From positions 44,117 through 108,116 of the forward strand of contig JBPCNH010000039.1 in NCBI GenBank assembly GCA_051001455.1: 64,000 nucleotides of DNA, written 5' to 3'. The notes under the pieces were generated by a model. It did no database searches, was not told where the DNA came from, and saw nothing but the letters and a program-made list of their open reading frames with translations. The position numbers and the translations under genes were made by a program. This DNA comes from JBPCNH01 sp051001455 (GTDB lineage Bacteria > Actinomycetota > CADDZG01 > WHSQ01). Shown here piece after piece: positions 9,492 to 15,696 of this stretch; positions within the stretch are counted from its first letter, which is position 1; each line of letters opens with the position of its first letter.

Positions 9492-9956
9492 GTGAAAAAG
9501 GTTCATGTATCGAGCGAGCTGCCTGCTCCTGCCGAACGTGTTTGGGACGCTCTACGGCACCCTGCGTCCTTCCTATACGTCGTGCGAGGCATCTTTCGCG
9601 TGCCCGCGCTAGAAGGGAGGACGGAGCCGTATCGAGAAGGTGAGTCCGGAAGCGGCTGGATCTTCCTGTTTCACATCATGCCCCTCCACCGCCATCACGC
9701 GACGCTGGTATTGATCGACCACGACGAGTTAACGCTCAAGAGCCACGAGTACGGAGGTGTGGTCCAACGATGGGATCACACGCTTCGGGTGGAGCGTGTC
9801 ACCGATGATCGCTCTCGTTATCACGACATCGTTGAGATCGAGGCTGGTCGACTGACGCCGCTTGTCGCTTGGTTCGCGCAGTTCCTCTATCGCTACCGGC
9901 ACCGTCGCTGGCGAAAGCTCGTTAGCAAGCACCTGGCTGACCCGCCGCTGGTGTAG
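9492..9956 (+). CDS. SRPBCC (START-like) superfamily protein
   Basis: 154 residues from a GTG. The opening VHVSSELPAPAERVWDALRHPASFLYV is the typical first strand and helix of the SRPBCC/polyketide-cyclase fold. This is followed by alternating strands and a C-terminal helix (LVAWFAQFLYRYRHRRWRKL). Such proteins bind hydrophobic ligands or act as cyclases; nothing here indicates the ligand. The gene stands alone. Confidence 0.7.
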   Translation: MKKVHVSSELPAPAERVWDALRHPASFLYVVRGIFRVPALEGRTEPYREGESGSGWIFLFHIMPLHRHHATLVLIDHDELTLKSHEYGGVVQRWDHTLRVERVTDDRSRYHDIVEIEAGRLTPLVAWFAQFLYRYRHRRWRKLVSKHLADPPLV

Positions 9957-10278
9957 CTCGGCTCGGGCGGGGGCGATGTAGCGGCGCGACGTAAGGGCTG
10001 GTGCTTCCCCGCGTGCCCTCCCTGCGGCAGTCGTTCTTCTAACTGGCACGTTAGGGCGGACTCACCGCAGGTTGGACGGATGTCGGTGCGTCCGCCGGTC
10101 CCGGTGAGCGCGTTGCGCGTAGCGATAGGACGATCACGCTGCCGGACAGCAGCAGGCTGAGTGATGACTCGTGCCACGCCACCGTGTCAGACGTGCCTGA
10201 CCACTCGATGACGTCGCCGGACAGCATGACCTCGCCGGAGGTGCCGGTACCGGTGCACTCGCTTGGCGTTTCATAAAC

Positions 10279-10746
10279 CTACCTGCCGTCTCTTTCGACG
10301 AGGATCGTGCAGCGAGGGTCTTGGGTGAGGAAAAAGGCTCCGATCGCGCCAAAGGTGAGCACCAGACATATCCCGGTGAGGGCGCCTGTTGGTGCTGGGC
10401 CTTCATCGGTGGCCCGAAGACCCTTGTCCAGGTAGACGGCGCCGGGTATCAGAAACAGCGGTATGGACAGGATCATGGTGAACGGCGAGATGACCGATGT
10501 GAGCGTCAGCAGGACCGCCATCAGCCCGGCTAGCGTGAAGAATCGGCGGTTCCGCCTCCTGGCGATGGCAGCGACCACGTGAGGGAGAGCAAACGCTATT
10601 ACTGCAGCGGCCACGCCAAGTTGTTGTTCAAATCGGGGCGGGGGATCGTTGTCGTCGATGCGCGGCCACGCCTGCGACAGGAGCAGCTGCAGCAAGAGCA
10701 CGAGTCCCACACCGAGCAATATCCATCTGGTTTGTCGCCTAGCCAT
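10279..10746 (-). CDS. multi-pass membrane protein, frame interrupted by an in-frame TAG
   Basis: 155 residues to the TAG at 10279-10281, with about four membrane segments (WILLGVGLVLLLQLLL, GVAAAVIAFALPHVVAAI, FFTLAGLMAVLLTLTSVI, GICLVLTFGAIGAFFL). The same frame stays open past the TAG for 75 more codons to a TAA at 10051. That extension looks protein-like: VYETPSECTGTGTSGEVML, then a hydrophobic LSLLLSGSVIVLSL. The intact protein would be about 231 residues. The TAG may be a nonsense mutation or a sequencing error. Function unknown. Confidence 0.55.
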   Translation of the reverse strand: MARRQTRWILLGVGLVLLLQLLLSQAWPRIDDNDPPPRFEQQLGVAAAVIAFALPHVVAAIARRRNRRFFTLAGLMAVLLTLTSVISPFTMILSIPLFLIPGAVYLDKGLRATDEGPAPTGALTGICLVLTFGAIGAFFLTQDPRCTILVERDGR

Positions 10747-10931
10747 CGTTAGAGCCGTCGCTTGGATCCACTAGAACGAGGTTCTTCTGGTCCTCTGGTC
10801 TCCAGACGCCTGAGCCTTTCGAAAAGGGCGTCACTTACTCTCCTGAAGTTGCCCGCAGCCGCCTGGGACCAACCTACTCGACCAAGCTCCGAGCGGAGCG
10901 GTGGAAGCCAACTGGCTTTACCCTGAGGGGC

Positions 10932-11771
10932 ATGGAGATCGCATTCTCGAAGTACCACGGCATCGGCAACGACTTCGTCATGATCGCCGACCCGGATGAC
11001 CGCCTGAAGCTCGACGCCGACACCGTCAGAGCGCTCTGCGACCGGCGTTTCGGCATCGGCGGCGACGGCGTCATCAGGGTGGCGCCCGGGACCGAGGGCG
11101 GCGATTTCTTCATGGATTACATCAACTCCGACGGCTCGATCGGTGAGATGTGCGGGAACGGCATCCGGTGCCTCGCGGTTTTCGTCCGGGATGAAGGGCT
11201 GACGGAAGCCACCGAGATGCAGATCGACACCCGTGCCGGCCGCAAGGTCGTGACCGTCCTCGACGATGGCAGGGTCAGGGTCGACATGGGTGCTCCGATA
11301 TTCGAGCCGAGTGAGATCCCCGCAAAGGCCGAAGGCGAGCATGCTTTGAGGGCGACGATCGACCTCGACGATCAGAAGATCGATGCGGCGCTCGTCTCGA
11401 TGGGCAACCCTCATGCCGTGATCTTCGTCTCCGACCCGGCGCACGCGCCGGTGACCAAACTCGGCCCCAAGATCGAGACCCACCCGATGTTCCCGAACGG
11501 CACGAATGTTGAGTTCCTCCGGGTCGAGGGACCCGAGCACGTGACGATGAGGGTGTGGGAGCGCGGTTCCGGGGAAACACTTGCTTGTGGCACCGGTGCA
11601 GCGGCCGTGGGGGTCGTGGCCCGTCTATTGGGTGATGCTCACGAGAAGCTGACCGTTGCGCTTCCCGGAGGGGACCTCGAGATCGAGTGGAGCGGCTCGC
11701 TCCAAGAACGGCAACCCGTTTACCTGACCGGCCCCGCAGTGCGTTCGTTCGCGGGTCACACCGAGATCTGA
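10932..11771 (+). CDS. dapF: diaminopimelate epimerase
   Basis: 279 residues. The active-site cysteines are at about C74 (SDGSIGEMCGNGIRC) and C219 (ERGSGETLACGTGAAAV), with the substrate motif GIGNDF near the N-terminus. It interconverts LL- and meso-diaminopimelate for lysine and peptidoglycan synthesis. The aminotransferase that makes LL-diaminopimelate is encoded 11 bases downstream, so the two form one pathway unit. Confidence 0.97.
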   Translation: MEIAFSKYHGIGNDFVMIADPDDRLKLDADTVRALCDRRFGIGGDGVIRVAPGTEGGDFFMDYINSDGSIGEMCGNGIRCLAVFVRDEGLTEATEMQIDTRAGRKVVTVLDDGRVRVDMGAPIFEPSEIPAKAEGEHALRATIDLDDQKIDAALVSMGNPHAVIFVSDPAHAPVTKLGPKIETHPMFPNGTNVEFLRVEGPEHVTMRVWERGSGETLACGTGAAAVGVVARLLGDAHEKLTVALPGGDLEIEWSGSLQERQPVYLTGPAVRSFAGHTEI

Positions 11772-11782
11772 CAAGGAGAGCA

Positions 11783-12943
11783 TTGAAGACCGCTAAGAGG
11801 ATCGAGAAGCTACCGCCGTATCTGTTCGCCGAGATCGACCGCAAGGTGGCCGAAGCCAAGGCGCGCGGTGCCGACATCATCTCGTTCGGGGTAGGAGACC
11901 CGGATCTGCCGTCTCCGCCGCACGTCGTCGAGGCGCTGCAGAAAGCAGCCGGCGATGCCGGGACGCATCGCTACCCCTCGTACACCGGCATGCCCGAGTT
12001 TCGAGCGTCGGTCGCCGGTTGGTACGAGCGCCGTTTCGGCGTGAAGCTCGATCCGGATAATGACGTGCAGCCGCTGGTCGGCTCCAAGGAGGGGATCTTC
12101 CATCTCCCGGTCGCGTTCATCGACCCGGGTGACGTGGCCCTGATCCCGGATCCCGGTTATCCGGTGTACGAGACCGGCACGATCCTGGCCGGCGGTGAAG
12201 CGGTGCTGATGCCGCTCGCTCCCGAGAACGACTTCAAGCCCGATCTGGGCGCGTTGTCGGCGGACGTGCTCGAGCGTGCCCGGGTGCTGTGGCTGAATTA
12301 CCCGTCGAACCCCACCTCGGCCGTGGTTGAGAAGGACTACTTCGTCGACGTCGTCGCTTTCTGCCAGAAGCACGACCTCTTGCTGGCACACGACGCCGCC
12401 TACACCGAGGTCACCTTCGACGGCTACGTCGCGCCGAGTGTTCTCGAGGTGGACGGAGCGATGGACTGCGCGATCGAGTTCCACTCGCTGTCAAAGACCT
12501 ACAACATGACCGGTTGGCGTATCGGCTGGGTCGCCGGCGCGCCGGAAGCCATCGAGGCGGTCAAGCGTCTCAAGACCAACATCGACTCGGGCATCTTCGA
12601 CGCGGTGCAGCGCGCCGGGATGGCCGCCATCGACGGACCGCAGGAATACCTCGAGGAATGCATCGACCGCTACCGTCACCGGCGCGATCTGCTATGCGAC
12701 GGCCTGAAGTCGATGGGCGTCGAGGTGACCCCGCCCAAGGGCTCCATCTACGTGTGGGTCCCGGTCCCCGAAGGCCACACGTCGGAGTCCTACACGACCT
12801 TCCTGCTCGACGAGGCCGACATCGTGGTCGCTCCGGGCAACGGCTATGGGCCGTCGGGCGAGGGATTCATCCGTTTCTCACTCACCCTTGCCGACGAGCG
12901 TCTGGAAGAGGGCGTCGAGCGCCTGAGGAAGCTCGCCCGCTGA
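11783..12943 (+). CDS. dapL: LL-diaminopimelate aminotransferase
   Basis: 386 residues from a TTG at 11783 with AAGGAGAG 3 bases upstream; a longer frame reaches back into dapF and is rejected. This is a fold-type I, class I/II PLP enzyme: the PLP lysine is K238 in HSLSKTYNMTGWRIGW, with NYPSNPT and SYTGMPEFR motifs. The sequence is most like bacterial LL-diaminopimelate aminotransferases, and linkage to dapF supports this. It would make LL-DAP from tetrahydrodipicolinate in one step, bypassing the succinylase route. A related class I aminotransferase with another substrate remains possible. Confidence 0.87.
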   Translation: MKTAKRIEKLPPYLFAEIDRKVAEAKARGADIISFGVGDPDLPSPPHVVEALQKAAGDAGTHRYPSYTGMPEFRASVAGWYERRFGVKLDPDNDVQPLVGSKEGIFHLPVAFIDPGDVALIPDPGYPVYETGTILAGGEAVLMPLAPENDFKPDLGALSADVLERARVLWLNYPSNPTSAVVEKDYFVDVVAFCQKHDLLLAHDAAYTEVTFDGYVAPSVLEVDGAMDCAIEFHSLSKTYNMTGWRIGWVAGAPEAIEAVKRLKTNIDSGIFDAVQRAGMAAIDGPQEYLEECIDRYRHRRDLLCDGLKSMGVEVTPPKGSIYVWVPVPEGHTSESYTTFLLDEADIVVAPGNGYGPSGEGFIRFSLTLADERLEEGVERLRKLAR

Positions 12944-12953
12944 CCGCGACCGG

Positions 12954-14288
12954 ATGAGCCCTTCATCTAAGAGCGACGGGCACACAACAAGGCCACAGCG
13001 CGAGCGCGCCATCCTTGTCGGTGCCGTCTTCGGGCGCGCCTCGGTGGAAGACGCCGAGTGGTCACTCAACGAACTGGCGGCACTAGCCGACACCGCCGGA
13101 GCGGATGTGCTCGAGAGTGTCGTGCAGCAGCGCGATACGGCGCACGCGGCGACCTATCTCGGCAAGGGCAAGATCAAGGAGATCGTCGATCTGGCCAACG
13201 CGCTTGACGTCGACATGCTGATCTTCGACGACGAGCTCACGCCGGCTCAAGGCCGCAACCTGGAGGACCTCGCCGGGGTGAACCCGCTAGCGGAGCGAGG
13301 TCTAAAGATCATCGACCGCACAGGCCTGATCCTCGACATCTTCGCTCAGCACGCCCGCTCCGCAGAAGGGAAGCTGCAGGTCGAGCTAGCGCAGCTCAAC
13401 TACGGCTTGCCGCGTCTTCGTGGTTGGGGTGAGGTGCTGTCTCGTATGGGTGGACGCACCGGAGGCAGCGCTGGCGGGGGAGTGGGGACGAGAGGTCCCG
13501 GCGAGACGCAGCTCGAATCCGAGCGGCGCGCCATCCTGAGACGCATCCAGCGGGTGAAGCGCGATCTCGACGAGCTCGAGCGCACCCGTCTCATCAAGCG
13601 CAAGCAACGTCAGCGTTCGCGCATCCCGGTAGTAGCGCTGGTGGGTTACACCAACGCCGGGAAGTCGACCGTGCTGCGCCGCCTGACCGACGCGCAGGTG
13701 CTCGTCGAGAACCAGCTGTTCTCGACGCTCGATCCGACGACGAGGCGCCTGGAGCTGCCCGACGGGCACGAGGTGCTGATGACCGACACGGTCGGCTTCG
13801 TACGCAAGCTCCCGCACCAGCTGGTCGAGGCGTTCAGATCGACGCTCGAAGAGGTGAATGAAGCGACGATCCTGCTCCACGTCGTCGACGCGACCGGGGA
13901 CCCGGCGCGTCAGATCGATGCGGTCAACGCCGTCCTCAGCGAGATAGGGGTGATCGGCAAGCCGGCCGTTCTGGCGCTGAACAAGATCGACCTCCTGGAT
14001 GCTGAAGATCTGGATCGTCTGCGGCGGAGGCATCCCGAGGCCGCCTTCTGCTCCGCGATCGAAGGCGAGGGTATCGATGATCTGCTGGCGCGGGTCGAGG
14101 TCGAGCTGTCGAAGCTGAAGGTCGAGGTCATCCTAGATATCCCCTTCGAAAGAGGAGACCTGGTCGCCCGGATCCACGACGAAGGCGACGTGATCGAGGA
14201 GTCCTACACCGGTGAAGGCACCCACTTGGTGGCGCGCATCGACAGCGAAGCGCTTCCGGATCTCTCGGAGTATCTCGCCGGCTCCTAG
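12954..14288 (+). CDS. hflX: GTPase HflX
   Basis: 444 residues. The N-terminal HflX domain contains TYLGKGKIKEIVDLA and DDELTPAQGRNLE. A glycine-rich linker (GGRTGGSAGGGVGTRGPGE) and coiled coil follow, then the G domain: GYTNAGKST near residue 232, DTVGF and NKIDLL. HflX binds 50S subunits and splits stalled ribosomes. Its position before lexA matches the order in many actinobacteria. Confidence 0.96.
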   Translation: MSPSSKSDGHTTRPQRERAILVGAVFGRASVEDAEWSLNELAALADTAGADVLESVVQQRDTAHAATYLGKGKIKEIVDLANALDVDMLIFDDELTPAQGRNLEDLAGVNPLAERGLKIIDRTGLILDIFAQHARSAEGKLQVELAQLNYGLPRLRGWGEVLSRMGGRTGGSAGGGVGTRGPGETQLESERRAILRRIQRVKRDLDELERTRLIKRKQRQRSRIPVVALVGYTNAGKSTVLRRLTDAQVLVENQLFSTLDPTTRRLELPDGHEVLMTDTVGFVRKLPHQLVEAFRSTLEEVNEATILLHVVDATGDPARQIDAVNAVLSEIGVIGKPAVLALNKIDLLDAEDLDRLRRRHPEAAFCSAIEGEGIDDLLARVEVELSKLKVEVILDIPFERGDLVARIHDEGDVIEESYTGEGTHLVARIDSEALPDLSEYLAGS

Positions 14289-14295
14289 TGGGGCA

Positions 14296-14937
14296 CTAGA
14301 GCTTGCGGAAGACAGCTACGACCTTGCCGAGGATCTCGGTGCCCATGGGGGCCTCGAATGGCTCGAGACGTTCGTTGGCGGGCTCGAAGATGACCGCGGA
14401 GCCGCGGTGGCGGATCGTCTTCACTGTGGCCTCGGCTTCGTCCCCGAACTCGCTGGGCATCATCGCGGCGACGATCTCACCGGAGTGAGCCGTCGGCTGC
14501 TGACGCACGATCACGTAGTCGCCGTCGTTGATCCCGACGTCGATCATCGAGTCGCCGGTCACCTCGAGCATGAAGACGTTGCCGTCACCGACGAGATCCG
14601 CCGGCATCGGGTAGATCTCCTCGACGTTCTCTTCTGCCAGCACCGGCGCGCCGGCCGCGATGCGACCGAGCAGCGGCACCGAGCGGACGGGACGGCGCTC
14701 GTGCGGCAGTCCGGTCTCGGCGTCGAAGAGCACCTCGATCGCCCGGGGCTTCGTGGGATCGATCTTGATGTAGCCCTTGCGCTGTAGGGCCTGCAGGTGG
14801 GAGTGGACGGTGGAGGGGGAAGCGAGCCCGAGGGCGGTGCAGACCTCGCGCACCGAGGGTGGATAGCCTCGCTCGGCAACGGTCTCCGATACGTAGGTCA
14901 AGGTCTGGCGCTGGCGCTCGGTGAGGCCGTCGACCAT
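14296..14937 (-). CDS. lexA: SOS repressor LexA
   Basis: 213 residues. The N-terminal winged helix-turn-helix is GYPPSVREVCTALGLASPSTV. The cleavage site is Ala95-Gly96 (GRIAAGAPVL), and the catalytic pair is S130 (GDSMIDVG) and K173 (ATVKTI). A strong AAGGAGG ribosome site precedes the ATG. Convergent with hflX, with 7 bases between them. It should repress itself and the divergent LysM gene through four GAAC-N4-GTTC boxes in the shared upstream region. Confidence 0.97.
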   Translation of the reverse strand: MVDGLTERQRQTLTYVSETVAERGYPPSVREVCTALGLASPSTVHSHLQALQRKGYIKIDPTKPRAIEVLFDAETGLPHERRPVRSVPLLGRIAAGAPVLAEENVEEIYPMPADLVGDGNVFMLEVTGDSMIDVGINDGDYVIVRQQPTAHSGEIVAAMMPSEFGDEAEATVKTIRHRGSAVIFEPANERLEPFEAPMGTEILGKVVAVFRKL

Positions 14938-14952
14938 CTTCTTCCTCCTTAG

Positions 14953-14966
14953 CGAACTGACGTTCG
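14953..14966. promoter_or_regulatory. LexA (SOS) box 1
   Basis: CGAACTGACGTTCG, matching the Gram-positive SOS consensus CGAAC-N4-GTTCG exactly in both half-sites. It lies 15-28 bases upstream of the lexA start codon and probably controls lexA itself. Confidence 0.88.
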
Positions 14967-14998
14967 GGCCAGGTTACGCCACCGGCGCCGCTAAATCA

Positions 14999-15012
14999 AG
15001 AACGCACGTTCG
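14999..15012. promoter_or_regulatory. LexA (SOS) box 2
   Basis: AGAACGCACGTTCG. Both GAAC and GTTC half-sites are intact; only the outer base differs from the consensus. Confidence 0.85.
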
Positions 15013-15029
15013 ATTGCCCCTCTTGCGGT

Positions 15030-15043
15030 CGAACGCACGTTCG
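15030..15043. promoter_or_regulatory. LexA (SOS) box 3
   Basis: CGAACGCACGTTCG, a perfect consensus match with the same central bases as box 2. Confidence 0.88.
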
Positions 15044-15053
15044 GTTAAGGTAC

Positions 15054-15067
15054 CGAACAGACGTTCG
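15054..15067. promoter_or_regulatory. LexA (SOS) box 4
   Basis: CGAACAGACGTTCG, a perfect consensus match. It is nearest to the rightward LysM gene and probably covers its promoter. Confidence 0.87.
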
Positions 15068-15144
15068 GAATGAGCCCCGGATTCCTGTCTCACCCCCTCC
15101 CTAGGCTTGTTCCACATGATAGAGACCCGAGAGGAGCGATAGAG

Positions 15145-15516
15145 GTGGCGATCCGCAGCGAAGACCTGGTCCCGGCAGGCCCCGGACAGATCGTCCGTTT
15201 CCCGACCGCTCGGGTGCGTGCCCGGGTCCGCCGTCAGCGGCGCATCGCCGTTGTGCGGCGCAGGATGGCTACCGGGGCCGTTCTCGTCGTGATCGGGGCC
15301 GGATGGCTCTTGGGCGGCGGAACGGGAAATACCGCGGTGGTCTCCGCCGCCGGAGCCCCTCAGGCCGTCGTCGTCGCCCAGGGCCAGACACTGTGGGAGC
15401 TGGCGGTCACTTATGCCCCTGCGGGCGTGGACAAACGGGCCTATGTGGACGCGGTCCTCGAGTTGAACGGCCTCAGCGCCCCTCCGGCCGCGGGCGCGAA
15501 GATTTCGCTCCCCTGA
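15145..15516 (+). CDS. LysM-domain membrane protein, probable SOS cell-division inhibitor (YneA-like)
   Basis: 123 residues from a GTG at 15145 with GAGAGGAG upstream; an ATG at 15070 abuts SOS box 4 and lacks a ribosome site. A basic N-terminal region is followed by one membrane segment (GAVLVVIGAGWLLGGG) and a C-terminal LysM domain (VVAQGQTLWELAVTYAP, DAVLELNGL). Divergence from lexA across SOS boxes and this TM-plus-LysM layout match YneA/DivS-type inhibitors that pause division during the SOS response. The function is inferred from context. Confidence 0.75.
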   Translation: MAIRSEDLVPAGPGQIVRFPTARVRARVRRQRRIAVVRRRMATGAVLVVIGAGWLLGGGTGNTAVVSAAGAPQAVVVAQGQTLWELAVTYAPAGVDKRAYVDAVLELNGLSAPPAAGAKISLP

Positions 15517-15530
15517 AAGCCGCCAAACGC

Positions 15531-15590
15531 TTGACGCGAGCCCCGCGCTGCCTGTAAATACAATAGTGTAATTCACACAAGATGTAGTGC
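15531..15590 (+). promoter_or_regulatory. candidate nrdJ promoter with NrdR-box-like sites
   Basis: TTGACG (15531-15536) and TAAATA (15555-15560) are spaced 18 bases apart and could be -35 and -10 elements. ACACAAGATGTAGTGC at 15575-15590 resembles the NrdR box (ACAC-w-AtATaT-w-GTGT). A weaker half-site, AATAGTGT at 15562-15569, lies upstream with centres about 21 bases apart. Since nrdR is in the same cluster, NrdR control of nrdJ is plausible. Confidence 0.45.
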
Positions 15591-15655
15591 CCGAAGGCCA
15601 CGGACACCCCACATCTAGGGATTACGACCGGCAGTCAAACGTTGGAAATCATGGC

Positions 15656-15678
15656 AGACGGGCGCTGAGAGCCCGTCT
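15656..15678 (+). promoter_or_regulatory. hairpin in the nrdJ leader
   Basis: AGACGGGC and GCCCGTCT form a perfect 8-bp stem with a 7-base loop, ending just before the nrdJ ribosome site. It has no T-tract, so a translational role or none is as likely as termination. Confidence 0.4.
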
Positions 15679-15696
15679 ATAAGGGGGGATCCAGGA

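Noticed and set aside
15517..15696. Cobalamin riboswitch before the B12-dependent reductase
   Set aside because: No B12-box match and not enough paired structure in the 180-base leader; only an 8-bp hairpin is seen.
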